A stretch of DNA of 64,000 nt from positions 310,001 to 374,000 of the forward strand of contig JANBVI010000027.1 in NCBI GenBank assembly GCA_024239075.1, in the 5' to 3' direction. A model generated the notes under the pieces. The model was given only the letters and a program-made list of their open reading frames with translations. It ran no database searches and was not told the origin of the DNA. Source of the DNA: Fischerella sp. CENA71. GTDB lineage: Bacteria > Cyanobacteriota > Cyanobacteriia > Cyanobacteriales > Nostocaceae. The position numbers were made by a program, and so were the translations under genes. Numbering within the stretch: position 1 is the stretch's first letter; the number at the start of each line of letters is the position of its first letter. Below are positions 29,067 through 37,746 of this stretch, piece by piece.

Positions 29067-32000
29067 AAAAGTTCATTCGCATACTTGCAACTATGTTGCT
29101 GACGACGTTGCTGGTGTTCGCCCTGAATACGGGTTTTCAACTACCGATGCAGCGTGCGTTTGCCGCAGATAACCCGATTACCATTGAGAACTCTCTACCA
29201 GGTAATCCCAAATCAGAATGGGATATCAGTGGTGCAGGAAGTTCCAATATCCAGGGTTTTACCACTGATATTAGTTACAACCGAGGTGAGACAGTCAATT
29301 TCAAGATCAAAACTAGTAGCAATGCTACTAACTATCGCCTCGATATCTACCGTATGGGTTACTACGGTGGGAATGGTGCGCGCAAAGTAGCTACTGTACA
29401 ACCAAGTTCACAACAGATTTCCAACGCTCGCAATCAACCTGCTTGTAATACAAACGCAACAACTGCACTATATGATTGCGGTAACTGGAATGTGTCTGGA
29501 ACATGGACTATTCCAACAAATGCCACGTCAGGAATTTATTTTGCGAAAGCGGTACTTACTTCTGGAGCGACGGGAAGCAGCCATATTGTTTTCATCATCA
29601 GGGATGACTCCAGCACATCTGATATCCTCTTCCAGACATCAGATACAACTTGGCAAGCGTACAACAGCTACGGTGGTGCAAGCCTCTACACCGGAGGACC
29701 TGGTCCTAAAGGAGGTGCTTACAAAGTCAGCTACAACCGTCCCTTCAATACTCGTTCTGTAGATAACGGTCAGGATTGGTTATTCAATGCTGAATACCCG
29801 ATGGTGCGTTGGTTGGAGGCTAATGGTTACGATGTTACCTATTTTACTGGTGTAGATAGCGATCGCCGTGGTGATTTGATCAAAAATCATAAGCTATTCC
29901 TATCCGTAGGTCACGACGAGTATTGGTCGAAGCAACAGCGCCAGAAAGTTGAAGCAGCAAGGGATGCGGGTGTTCACCTAGCATTTTTTAGTGGTAACGA
30001 GGTCTTCTGGAAAACTCGTTGGGAAAACAGTATTGATGGCTCCGGTACAGCTTATCGCACGCTGGTCTGTTATAAAGAGACACACGCCAATGCAAAAATT
30101 GATCCCACTTCAGAGTGGACGGGAACCTGGCGTGATCCCCGCTTTAGTCCACCAGCTGACGGTGGTCGTCCTGAAAATGCCTTGACTGGTACTCTTTTTA
30201 CAGTCAACGATGGGGCTACAACCGCAATTCAAGTACCAGCAGCAGATGGAAAAATGCGCTTCTGGCGTAACACTAGCATTGCCAATCTTTCACCAGGAAG
30301 CACGGCTACACTGTCCAGTCAAACTTTAGGCTATGAATGGGACGAAGACATCGATAACGGCTTTCGACCTGCTGGCTCGTTTCGTATGTCAAAAACCACA
30401 GTTAACAATGCTCCCATACTCATAGACTACGGATCAACTTTTGGATCTGGTACAGCCGTTCACAGCCTGACGCTATACAAATATAAAGGCAGTACTGGCA
30501 AAGATGCCTTAGTATTCGGCTCCGGAACTGTACAGTGGTCTTGGGGTTTAGATATCAATCATGATCGTGTACCATCAGGTGCTACACCAGATGTGCGTAT
30601 GCAGCAGGCAACTGTTAACTTGTTTGCTGACATGGGTGTGCAGCCTGCTACCCTCCAGTCTGGTCTGGTGCAAGCCTTTGCCTCAGGGGATATCCAAGTT
30701 CCGACATCGACAATCACCTCACCTACAAATGGCACAACTGTACAAACTAATACCTCAGTCACAATCAGTGGTACAGCAAGTGATTTTGGTGGCGGTGTCA
30801 TCGGTGGTGTAGAAGTATCAGTTGATGGTGGAACAACTTGGCATTCAGCTAATGGTCGTGAAAGTTGGAGTTACAGTTGGACACCTTCAACAGCTGGAAG
30901 TGTTACTATAAAAAGCCGTGCTATAGATGATAGCGGCAATCTTCAGACATCAGAAACACAGGTTACTGTCACAGTTGGATCTAGATGTAACACAAATAAT
31001 CCCTGTAGCACAATTTGGGATAATAGTGCCACACCAAGCGTAGTTACAGATCCCGAAACTTCTGCGACAGAATTAGGTGTGAAATTCCGCTCTCAAGTGA
31101 ACGGTTCTATTACTGGTATCCGCTTCTATAAAGGACCTCAAAATACAGGAACCCATGTCGGCACTCTATGGAGCAGTAATGGAACGCAGCTAGCAAGGGC
31201 AACTTTTACCAACGAATCCGCTTCTGGTTGGCAACAAGTTAATTTTTCTAATCCAGTGGCGATTACTGCAAACACTACCTACGTTGCTTCTTACCACACT
31301 AATGTCGGCCGCTATTCTATTAACGAAGGATACTTTGCCAGTTCCGGCGTAGATAGCTACCCGCTTTATGCCTTACGTGATGGTGAAAGTGGTGGTAATG
31401 GAGTTTATGCTTATAACGCCAACCCGACTTTCCCCAACTCCAGCTATAACTCCAGTAACTACTGGGTAGATGTAGTATTTACAACTAGCGTAGCCCCTGA
31501 CACCACGCCACCAACAGTGACTTCCACAACTCCAACTAGCAATGCAACAGGAGTTATCACAAGCACACCCGTTAGAGCCACTTTTAGTGAGGCGATAAAC
31601 ACAACAACAATTAACACTACTAGCTTTGAGTTACGTGATGCAAATAACACGTCTGTAGCTGCCACGGTTAGCTATGACACAGCAAGCAACACAGCCACCC
31701 TTACACCGAGTGGTCCACTAACAAATTCGACCACTTATACGGCTACCATCAAAGGAGGTACAACCGACCCACGAGTGAAAGACTCAGCAGGTAATGCTTT
31801 AGCAGCAAACTATACTTGGTCGTTTACCACAAGTGCCACATCATCATCATTAGTTAGTATCTGGGATAATAGTGCCACACCTGCAACTATTACAGACCCA
31901 GACAATTCCCCTGTCGAATTAGGTGTGAAGTTCCGCTCTGATGTCAACGGCTATATCAAAGGGATCAGGTTCTACAAGAGTCCGCAAAATACAAGCACCC

Positions 32001-32338
32001 ATGTGGGAACATTGTGGGATAGCAGTGGTAATCAGTTAGCTCAAGTCACCTTTACCAGCGAAACAGCTTCCGGCTGGCAGCAAGCAAACTTTGCTAATTC
32101 AGTAGCAATTAACGCCAATACTGTCTATGTAATGTCTTATCACACCAATGTTGGTAAGTACTCCGTAACTGAGAATTACTTTACCTCCAGTGTAGACAAA
32201 CCACCACTACATGCATTGCGTGATGGCGACAGTGGGAGTAACGGCGTTTATACTTATAGTGCCAACCCTGCTTTCCCTACTTCCTCTTATGCTGCAAGTA
32301 ATTACTGGGTGGATGTTCTATTTAGTACGACACCCTAG
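29063..32338 (+). CDS. Secreted N,N-dimethylformamidase-like / DUF4082 multidomain protein
   Basis: 1091 residues from ATG 29063, with AAGGAGA upstream. Signal peptide residues 1-35 (cleavage after AFA). Order: dimethylformamidase-large-subunit-like domain (about 40-540: RMGYYGGNGARK, FIIRDDSSTSDILFQ, KLFLSVGHDEYWS, FFSGNEVFWKTRWENS, WSWGLD), an Ig-like domain (about 555-640, SPTNGTTVQTNTSVTISGTA), DUF4082 (about 650-805), an SbsA-type Ig Big_5 (about 812-925, TTPPTVTSTTPTSNATGV) and a second DUF4082 (about 930-1090). It is the paralogue of the 13273-16302 protein with the domain order reversed: catalytic-like part first, binding-like parts last. This copy has a signal peptide; the other does not. 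Substrate unknown; a role at the cell surface in amide or polysaccharide processing is a guess. Confidence 0.85.
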   Translation: MKKFIRILATMLLTTLLVFALNTGFQLPMQRAFAADNPITIENSLPGNPKSEWDISGAGSSNIQGFTTDISYNRGETVNFKIKTSSNATNYRLDIYRMGYYGGNGARKVATVQPSSQQISNARNQPACNTNATTALYDCGNWNVSGTWTIPTNATSGIYFAKAVLTSGATGSSHIVFIIRDDSSTSDILFQTSDTTWQAYNSYGGASLYTGGPGPKGGAYKVSYNRPFNTRSVDNGQDWLFNAEYPMVRWLEANGYDVTYFTGVDSDRRGDLIKNHKLFLSVGHDEYWSKQQRQKVEAARDAGVHLAFFSGNEVFWKTRWENSIDGSGTAYRTLVCYKETHANAKIDPTSEWTGTWRDPRFSPPADGGRPENALTGTLFTVNDGATTAIQVPAADGKMRFWRNTSIANLSPGSTATLSSQTLGYEWDEDIDNGFRPAGSFRMSKTTVNNAPILIDYGSTFGSGTAVHSLTLYKYKGSTGKDALVFGSGTVQWSWGLDINHDRVPSGATPDVRMQQATVNLFADMGVQPATLQSGLVQAFASGDIQVPTSTITSPTNGTTVQTNTSVTISGTASDFGGGVIGGVEVSVDGGTTWHSANGRESWSYSWTPSTAGSVTIKSRAIDDSGNLQTSETQVTVTVGSRCNTNNPCSTIWDNSATPSVVTDPETSATELGVKFRSQVNGSITGIRFYKGPQNTGTHVGTLWSSNGTQLARATFTNESASGWQQVNFSNPVAITANTTYVASYHTNVGRYSINEGYFASSGVDSYPLYALRDGESGGNGVYAYNANPTFPNSSYNSSNYWVDVVFTTSVAPDTTPPTVTSTTPTSNATGVITSTPVRATFSEAINTTTINTTSFELRDANNTSVAATVSYDTASNTATLTPSGPLTNSTTYTATIKGGTTDPRVKDSAGNALAANYTWSFTTSATSSSLVSIWDNSATPATITDPDNSPVELGVKFRSDVNGYIKGIRFYKSPQNTSTHVGTLWDSSGNQLAQVTFTSETASGWQQANFANSVAINANTVYVMSYHTNVGKYSVTENYFTSSVDKPPLHALRDGDSGSNGVYTYSANPAFPTSSYAASNYWVDVLFSTTP

Positions 32339-32390
32339 AACATCAATTCAGCAGTTCACGGTCTAGTTTATAGAGGTTGACAATTGTTAC

Positions 32391-32428
32391 AAAAAGACTG
32401 GAGTTTAGTTTAAACTCAAGTCTTTTTT
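32391..32428. terminator. Bidirectional terminator between convergent genes
   Basis: AAAAGACT-G-GAGTTTA pairs with TTAAACTC-AAGTCTTTT around a short loop, with A-rich and T-rich flanks on both sides. It lies between the stop of the 29063-32338 gene and the stop of the leftward aldo/keto reductase gene, so it can serve both transcripts. Confidence 0.75.
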
Positions 32429-32449
32429 ATGTTTTGATTTCTGAATTTT

Positions 32450-33469
32450 CTATTTTCGATATTCATCACCGCAGTCACCAATGAATTGATACAAATCTCG
32501 CGACTTGCCAGATATGACATCTATATTATGTATATCTTCAGCGTCTAGGCAAAACGTAAATACCTTAGCGTTATCTTCAATGTGTTCCGATACCCCAAGT
32601 TTGGCACCAACAATTACACCGCCCACAGTCGGCTGATCTAAGATATAACGTACTGCTACATTAGAAATACTCACTTGATGCTTATCAGCAATTTGCTTAA
32701 GAGTAAAAAGTAATTCTTGAAATAACTTCCAACCACCCCAAGCATCTATCATATTTTTGTATTTTCTCAGACTGGCAGTAGAAAGTTGAAAAAGTCCTGG
32801 TTCTGCTTGTCCCAAATACTTTTCTGATAGCAAACCGCCGCATACAGTACCGTAAGTAAAAAGTTTTATGTCATGCTCTTGACAAAAGCGCATCATGTGA
32901 ATTTGTGGTCGGCGGTCAACTAAAGAAAATTGCACTTGATTAGAAACAATTTTTATCCCTGCGTCGATAATAATTTGTAAGTGTTGCGTATCAAAATTAG
33001 TTAAAGCCAAATGTTTGATCTTGCCCTCAGCTTGTAATTCAGCCATATACTTGAGGGCGTCTAGGTAATTGGGATCTCCATATTCCCACCAATGAAATTG
33101 GATCAAATCCAAGGAACTAACATCCATTCTTCTGAGAGAGATATTAATGTTTTCCTCAACAATTTTTCTGGTCATTTTTCCAGGACGAGGAACCCATTTG
33201 GTAAAAGCTTGGATATTAGACAAAGCCTCTTTAGCGCGACTCGCAATTAGCTGACGTCGAAATTCGCCAATAAAATCTTCTGCTGGTCCATAGTGATCAG
33301 CAAGATCCCAAGTAGTAAAGCCTGCATCCATATACTTAAACATACTTTGGATCGCAGCAGTCGGGTTAATACGTCCATGCGCGCCGGATACCTGCCACAT
33401 TCCGTTTAAGAGCTGACAAATATTTAAGTCAGGAGTAAATTGCAGACGACTTGATGCGGGTAGAGTCAT
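32450..33469 (-). CDS. Aldo/keto reductase
   Basis: 339 residues from ATG 33469. The catalytic tetrad of the family is present: Asp55 and Tyr60 (TTWDLADHYG), Lys91 (IQAFTKWVP) and His126 (DLIQFHWWEYG). A later GGVIVGAKLGVSEHIEDN segment fits the NADPH phosphate-binding loop. Such enzymes reduce aldehydes or ketones with NADPH in a TIM barrel. It points towards the convergent secreted-protein gene and shares an upstream region with the cytochrome c6 gene; physiological substrate unknown. A decayed copy of its 3' end lies at 28235-28445. Confidence 0.9.
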   Translation of the reverse strand: MTLPASSRLQFTPDLNICQLLNGMWQVSGAHGRINPTAAIQSMFKYMDAGFTTWDLADHYGPAEDFIGEFRRQLIASRAKEALSNIQAFTKWVPRPGKMTRKIVEENINISLRRMDVSSLDLIQFHWWEYGDPNYLDALKYMAELQAEGKIKHLALTNFDTQHLQIIIDAGIKIVSNQVQFSLVDRRPQIHMMRFCQEHDIKLFTYGTVCGGLLSEKYLGQAEPGLFQLSTASLRKYKNMIDAWGGWKLFQELLFTLKQIADKHQVSISNVAVRYILDQPTVGGVIVGAKLGVSEHIEDNAKVFTFCLDAEDIHNIDVISGKSRDLYQFIGDCGDEYRK

Positions 33470-33482
33470 GCGATTTTGGATT

Positions 33483-33547
33483 TTAGACTTCGTCGTGAGC
33501 GCTACTTCGACAAGGCTCAGTACAAGTCAGTCGAACGATTTTGGATT
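33483..33547. repeat. Dispersed TTCGACAAGGCTCAGTAC-type repeat
   Basis: A stretch around TTCGACAAGGCTCAGTAC, between two leftward genes, has the GC-richer, recurrent look of a dispersed intergenic repeat; similar strings are common in Nostocales. Only one copy is visible here, so the family assignment rests on general knowledge. Confidence 0.35.
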
Positions 33548-33597
33548 GGTTGGATTTATAAAATCTTGCGAGGAATTATTGCTCTTCCTAACTCTTT

Positions 33598-33939
33598 TTA
33601 ACGCCAGCCTTTTTCGGCTTGTTGTAAAACATAGACGGCGACATCTTGTATTTCTTGTTCACTAAGACGGTCTTTATAGGCTGACATATTATTTTTACCG
33701 TTAGCAACAAGGGAAGAAATGGCTTCTATGGAATCCATACCATATTTTTTTAGTGCTTTAAGCTTTAAGTGTTTACCTCGCCTGACGATATTACTACCGT
33801 TGATATGACAACCAGCGCAATGAACATCAAAGATTTTTGCGCCGTTGGTTGTATCTGCGGCTAATGCTGGTTGGCTGAAGCTAATTACCAACAGTGTGAA
33901 GAGCAACAGTATAAATTTTAGAGTAGTTTTAGCACACAT
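33598..33939 (-). CDS. petJ: Cytochrome c6 precursor
   Basis: 113 residues from ATG 33939; an in-frame TTG three codons upstream is a less likely start. Signal peptide residues 1-28 (hydrophobic core LKFILLLFTLLVISF, cleavage PALA). The mature protein has heme site CAGCH (41-45), axial Met85 in NGKNNMSAY, KYGM (65-68) and a terminal EKGW, all matching cyanobacterial cytochrome c6. It carries electrons in the thylakoid lumen from cytochrome b6f to photosystem I, as an alternative to plastocyanin. Ser follows the ligand Met where typical c6 has Pro (MPAF), so this may be a divergent c6 variant. Confidence 0.85.
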   Translation of the reverse strand: MCAKTTLKFILLLFTLLVISFSQPALAADTTNGAKIFDVHCAGCHINGSNIVRRGKHLKLKALKKYGMDSIEAISSLVANGKNNMSAYKDRLSEQEIQDVAVYVLQQAEKGWR

Positions 33940-34074
33940 ATAATACAACTTTAGTTAGTAATTTTCTATCTTAAGGAAGTACTGCTTTAAAATATCTTAC
34001 GCCACAATCATAGTGTGACATAGTGTTCCTAAGAAAATCTATCCAAATTAGTTAAATCTTAAAGTATCTAGAAA

Positions 34075-34863
34075 ATGCATAACAATATCAAAGAACAAAT
34101 TAGAACTGATCTTCAACAAGCAAAAGAAACCGGACAGTTGAGAGCAGAGCGAATTCGTGAAATTGTGAAAGCGGCTGTTTCTCAAGTAGTTTCTGAATTC
34201 CAAGAAGGATCTACTGAACTTCGCTCTATTGTTAAAGATGCTGTTTCGACTGTTGTTGAAAATTTACAAGCTAAAAGCAGCGAGTACAAAGAAAATATAA
34301 CAGCTTCAATTGAAGGTGCGCTAGAGGCTGTAAATACTAAAAGACATGAGTCGATCGCTAGAACTCAAGCACAGGTTAAACAGTTAGAAGCTCAATTAGA
34401 TGAAGAAGAAAATAAAATCCAGCAAGAAGTTGATGGGATTTTAGCAGAGATAAAAGATACTCATAATGTCGAGTCGCCGGAAAGCAAAACAGCAATTGAC
34501 TCTGCTATAGATACTGTTAAGAATAGTGATGAATTCGCTTTATTGAGAAGAAGATATGCTCAACTTCAAGCACAGTTAGCGATTGTGAAAGCTAATTTAG
34601 CTGCACGCTATGGTGGACGTTCGGAAGAAGTAAAAAGTTATCTTGAAGATGCAAAAAACTGGTTCCAGCAAGCTCGCCCACAAGCAGAAGAAGCAGTGGC
34701 TCAAGTGCAACAAAAACATGCTCAGTTAGAAGAAAAAATTGGCGAAGCAGGTAGCTCAATAGCTAAAAAAGAGCGTCAAATCAGACAAATTCTGAGAGAT
34801 TTATTGCTCTCTGGTGCTGACTGGTTAAAAGAAAAAGAACCTGTTGATAAAGTAAGTAAATAA
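34075..34863 (+). CDS. Coiled-coil protein of unknown function (apolipoprotein-like)
   Basis: 262 residues from ATG 34075, almost entirely alpha-helical with heptad repeats (QAQVKQLEAQLDEEENKIQQE around 105-130; RRYAQLQAQLAIVKANLAARYGG around 160-185; AEEAVAQVQQKHAQLEEKIG around 205-225). There are no Cys residues, no signal peptide and no membrane span. Helical, charged, amphipathic sequences of this type occur in cyanobacterial stress and thylakoid-associated proteins, but I cannot name the family. It is a single-gene rightward unit with its own terminator, diverging from the cytochrome c6 gene. Confidence 0.7.
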   Translation: MHNNIKEQIRTDLQQAKETGQLRAERIREIVKAAVSQVVSEFQEGSTELRSIVKDAVSTVVENLQAKSSEYKENITASIEGALEAVNTKRHESIARTQAQVKQLEAQLDEEENKIQQEVDGILAEIKDTHNVESPESKTAIDSAIDTVKNSDEFALLRRRYAQLQAQLAIVKANLAARYGGRSEEVKSYLEDAKNWFQQARPQAEEAVAQVQQKHAQLEEKIGEAGSSIAKKERQIRQILRDLLLSGADWLKEKEPVDKVSK

Positions 34864-34887
34864 AAGTTATAAAACGCTCATAATTTT

Positions 34888-34908
34888 AGGGTGGGTAATG
34901 CTCACCCT
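34888..34908 (+). terminator. Hairpin after the coiled-coil gene
   Basis: AGGGTG pairs with CACCCT around GGTAATGCT, followed by CTATTTT, 24 bp after the stop codon. The T tract is weak. The sequence resembles the GGTGGGCA-A-TGCCCACC dyad at 36556-36572, so it may belong to a dispersed repeat family that doubles as a terminator. Confidence 0.55.
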
Positions 34909-35110
34909 CTATTTTGATTTTAAGATGTTTTTTAATACTCTTATTGATATATCAGTCAGAATTGAATACTAATAAAATACATAAATTTAATTTCATAATT
35001 AACAGTTAAATTTTATTTAATTTTGGTGATTATTATACAAGCAAAATCTGCCTATGCGGGTTGAAAGTCCAGGTTATTAAGCTATACACATATAAATACC
35101 ATAAAGTTTA

Positions 35111-35149
35111 GATTCCCGATTTGTTAGATAAATCGGGAATCTTGTTTTT
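35111..35149 (+). terminator. Rho-independent terminator, 12-bp stem
   Basis: GATTCCCGATTT pairs perfectly with AAATCGGGAATC around GTTAGAT, followed by TTGTTTTT. It points rightwards (the minus-strand flank lacks a T run), so it most likely backs up the 34075-34863 transcript or ends a short unseen RNA. Confidence 0.7.
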
Positions 35150-35183
35150 GCTATGACTTAGTCAATAAGTGTGTTCTCAATAA

Positions 35184-35366
35184 TTAGGATACGGTGTTTA
35201 ATCTTTCTTCGTACTTGGCAATTGCCCATACACCGTGAATAGCACCAGGAAGCCAACCAAGAAGAGTGAGAAGAATGTTGATGACTAAAGTTGTACTCAC
35301 TCCATATGTCAGGAAAATACCAAGAGGGGGTAGAAAGAATCCAAGGAGATAACGAAGTAATTTCAT
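35184..35366 (-). CDS. YqaE/Pmp3-family small membrane protein
   Basis: 60 residues from ATG 35366. It has the family pattern: FFLPPLGIFLTYGVSTT, then ILLTLLGWLPGAIHGVWAI, giving two membrane spans with a Pro-Pro-Leu-Gly motif in the first and a cytosolic tail AKYEERLN. Members of UPF0057 help maintain membrane potential or salt/cold tolerance. The gene is free-standing, 154 bp from the next leftward gene. Confidence 0.9.
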   Translation of the reverse strand: MKLLRYLLGFFLPPLGIFLTYGVSTTLVINILLTLLGWLPGAIHGVWAIAKYEERLNTVS

Positions 35367-35520
35367 GGTGTTTCTACTGCTGTTAGTTGTAATTTCTTTG
35401 TTTCTATTTATAATCTTCCGAAATTTACTGAATTAATGAAATCCTTCCCAGGAATTAATTCGATTCGGACTTGCTGTTTTTGAGAAACGCGATCGCTTCT
35501 GTTCTACTTTATGCTAATAG

Positions 35521-35922
35521 TTAGCTAGAAGGTAATTCAGCTTTGGATTTTGCTGCATCACTGCTTGATAAAGCCAAATTTTTCTCAGCAAAGTATCTGT
35601 TGATGAAGGTGCTAGATAAAGACAGAACAACAGGACCCAAAATAAAAGCTATCAGTCCATGTACAGAAAAACCAGGTACTAAAAATGCAGCGAGAGCAAA
35701 ACAGATACCGTTAACAACGAGTGAAAATGCTCCTAATGATAATAAATTAAGTGGTAACGATAAGAAAGATAGAACTGGTTTAACAGAACCATTGACTAAA
35801 CCAATTGCTAGCGCTGCAATTAAAGCAGCTGGGAAGTTAGCAATATTAACACCAGGAACAACTAAATCAACAATTAATAAGCTTAAAGCTGTAACTAGAG
35901 CAGCTAATAAGTTTCCGGTCAT
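35521..35922 (-). CDS. Phage-holin-family IV-like membrane protein
   Basis: 133 residues from ATG 35922; the ORF extends to a GTG three codons earlier, but an AGGTG is spaced for the ATG. Four membrane spans (about 4-26, 30-50, 56-80, 84-115: LVTALSLLIVDLVVPG, FPAALIAALAIGLVNGSVKP, LSLGAFSLVVNGICFALAAFLVPG, LIAFILGPVVLSL) match the PF04020 group. Despite its family name, the conserved chromosomal proteins are not tied to phage lysis. No phage genes are nearby. Function unknown, probably envelope. Confidence 0.85.
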   Translation of the reverse strand: MTGNLLAALVTALSLLIVDLVVPGVNIANFPAALIAALAIGLVNGSVKPVLSFLSLPLNLLSLGAFSLVVNGICFALAAFLVPGFSVHGLIAFILGPVVLSLSSTFINRYFAEKNLALSSSDAAKSKAELPSS

Positions 35923-35931
35923 CGTTTTCAC

Positions 35932-36185
35932 CTAAAAAGCAGAAATAGAGGTTTTTATGTTCTGATACCATCTTCCGCGATGTATTATTCTTTAACCTCT
36001 CTAACAAGGTAGATTCTGTTTCTGCCATTAGGCTAGTTTTAGACGACAGATTTTATAGAGATATAGTGTTGAGATTGGCTAAATAAGCATTAACTCGATA
36101 AAATAAAATTACTACTTCTGTTCTTAAGAATTATTTAATATTTTTGTGAGTTTAGTAGAGTAAATGTTTTCGCTCTTCAAAGATA
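35932..36185. other. Short intergenic stretch
   Basis: Between two leftward genes; holds no recognised element beyond an AT-rich spacer, where the promoter of the membrane-protein gene should be. Confidence 0.3.
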
Positions 36186-36527
36186 CTACTTTGATTTGGG
36201 AGCATCTGATTTAAGATATAGAGAGTTTTGGTACAAAACTTGTTCTTGATGAGTCTCTAAAGTGCAATCAGACAAAGGATAAGCAACACAGGTAATAGTG
36301 TAACCAGCTGCTATTTCATGCGATCGCAAAAACTTTTGCTCGCTTTGATCTACTTCCCCAGCAATGATTTTAGCAACGCAGGCTGAACATTCGCCTTGTT
36401 TGCATCCAGATGGTAGACGAATACCAGCTTCTTCTGCCATATCGAGGATATATTGATCATCTGGTACTGCGATCGCACAGTCTAAGCCAGTTGCAGAATT
36501 AATTAGTCGAACTTGGTAAACTGCCAT
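36186..36527 (-). CDS. 2Fe-2S ferredoxin-type protein
   Basis: 113 residues from the ATG at 36527; an ATG 8 codons upstream (36551) exists, and MAVYQVRLINS from 36527 matches the family start better. Cluster ligands Cys42, 47, 50 and 80 (GCKQGECSACVA, then ITCVAYPL) follow the plant-type C-x4-C-x2-C-x29-C spacing. It would move electrons in the cytoplasm, from photosystem I or NADPH to an acceptor enzyme. Upstream lies a cyclophilin gene on the same strand, with a dyad at 36556-36572 in the gap. The C-terminal tail is a little longer than that of photosynthetic ferredoxin (~98 residues), so this is a secondary ferredoxin. Confidence 0.88.
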   Translation of the reverse strand: MAVYQVRLINSATGLDCAIAVPDDQYILDMAEEAGIRLPSGCKQGECSACVAKIIAGEVDQSEQKFLRSHEIAAGYTITCVAYPLSDCTLETHQEQVLYQNSLYLKSDAPKSK

Positions 36528-36555
36528 TTGCTTTAATAATTTGAGAGTCATTTAA

Positions 36556-36572
36556 GGTGGGCAATGCCCACC
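36556..36572. repeat. GGTGGGCA-A-TGCCCACC dyad
   Basis: A perfect 8+8 dyad around one base, upstream of the ferredoxin start. It is followed by CACCC and lacks a T tract, so it is a repeat-like dyad rather than a terminator. Similar strings (for example at 34888-34908) recur in the window. Confidence 0.6.
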
Positions 36573-36618
36573 CACCCTAGAGAAAATATAAACTCACATC
36601 CACAGAAAAGTGCTGTAA

Positions 36619-37746
36619 TTATGCTTCCTTTGGCTCTACTAAATTTTCTGCACCCTTGACGACTTTTGCCGATTCAATTTTGTCACCTGCTTTGATTTCG
36701 CGTAAAACATCTTTACCTTCAACGACATAACCAAAAACGGTGTAACGCCCATCTAAAAGATTACGTCCAGCTGGGGTAAGTTCTGGTTCATAGAGAAAAA
36801 AGAAAAATTGCGAAGAACCGCCATTATTGTCACCTTCAGGACGAGCCATAGCTACTGCACCATAGGCAGAAAATGGCAACACAGGCAAATCAGTGTAACG
36901 TCCTGCTTGTTCTGATGTAATACCGTAGGTTGGTTCTTTGTCACCTTCAAAAAGAATTTCTAAAGGAATAGCACGGTATTTATTAGTTTTGGGGTCAATA
37001 AAGCCTACTTCTTTTCCTGGTGGATCACCAGTTTGGACAACGTAAGATTCTTCTGCACGGGTGAATGGTAAACCATCATAGAAACCCCGTTGCACTAAAT
37101 CAACCAAATTTCCAGCGGTTACAGGAGCATTGTAACCATCCACTACAAAAGTAATATTGCCCTTTGTAGTTTTCATTTCGATGGTGGCACGACCTTTGAG
37201 TTGCGGTAAATTGCTATATTCCTTGGGAACTTCAAAGGGAAATCCCTGCACCATCAAATCTTCTAAATCACCAACGAGGTTTAACAGATCGGCTCGTTGT
37301 GCTAATACTTGTTCTTTGTTTTTGGTTTTAGTTACTTCTTCAAGATTGCTCAGGCCTGATTTCAATTCAGAAACCAAAGCTTCAGCTTGGGTTTTGTTTG
37401 CTTCTGGTACACTAGCCAGAATTTTGCCAGGATTATTGAGAACCCGTGATGCTTTACTGAGGTCTTTGGAAACAGCACCCCAACGTCGATTGGCCCTTAG
37501 TTGGTTTGATATATCTTCCAAACTGCCTTGCAGTTCTCGCACAGGCTGATTATCTATTGGTAACGCATAGCGCAAAAGCGCTTTGCCGTCAGTGATTGCG
37601 TTTCCTGCTGGTAGTCCAGCACTGCTGGAGGGAGTCCATCCAGCTGTACTTACTCCTAAAAAGAGTGTTACCAACGAAAGTGTAATGAGAGTATTCTTCA
37701 ACTGAGATTTTAATAACTTGAACATGGGATGGTTCAAACGCAGCAT
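36619..37746 (-). CDS. Lumenal-type cyclophilin peptidyl-prolyl isomerase
   Basis: 375 residues from ATG 37746 (a second ATG at 37725 would lose 7 residues). Signal-like N-terminus (NTLITLSLVTLFLGVSTAGW) suggests export to lumen or periplasm. Residues 45-175 are helical (ELQGSLEDISNQLRANRRW, LSKASRVLNNPGKIL), as in the TLP40-type thylakoid lumen cyclophilins. The isomerase domain runs from about 185 to 365 (ATIEMKTTKGNITFVVDG, RGFYDGLPFTRAE, AVAMARPEGDNNGGSSQFFFF, LLDGRYTVFGYVVEG). The catalytic Arg and QFFFFL core are present. It catalyses proline cis-trans isomerisation in protein folding and, in the TLP40 group, has been linked to photosystem II maintenance. Confidence 0.88.
   Translation of the reverse strand: MLRLNHPMFKLLKSQLKNTLITLSLVTLFLGVSTAGWTPSSSAGLPAGNAITDGKALLRYALPIDNQPVRELQGSLEDISNQLRANRRWGAVSKDLSKASRVLNNPGKILASVPEANKTQAEALVSELKSGLSNLEEVTKTKNKEQVLAQRADLLNLVGDLEDLMVQGFPFEVPKEYSNLPQLKGRATIEMKTTKGNITFVVDGYNAPVTAGNLVDLVQRGFYDGLPFTRAEESYVVQTGDPPGKEVGFIDPKTNKYRAIPLEILFEGDKEPTYGITSEQAGRYTDLPVLPFSAYGAVAMARPEGDNNGGSSQFFFFLYEPELTPAGRNLLDGRYTVFGYVVEGKDVLREIKAGDKIESAKVVKGAENLVEPKEA

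Larger units (their letters stand above)
34864..35183. other. Intergenic region with two terminators
   Basis: 320 bp between the coiled-coil gene and the leftward YqaE-like gene. Holds the hairpins at 34888-34908 and 35111-35149; otherwise AT rich with no recognisable gene. Confidence 0.5.
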
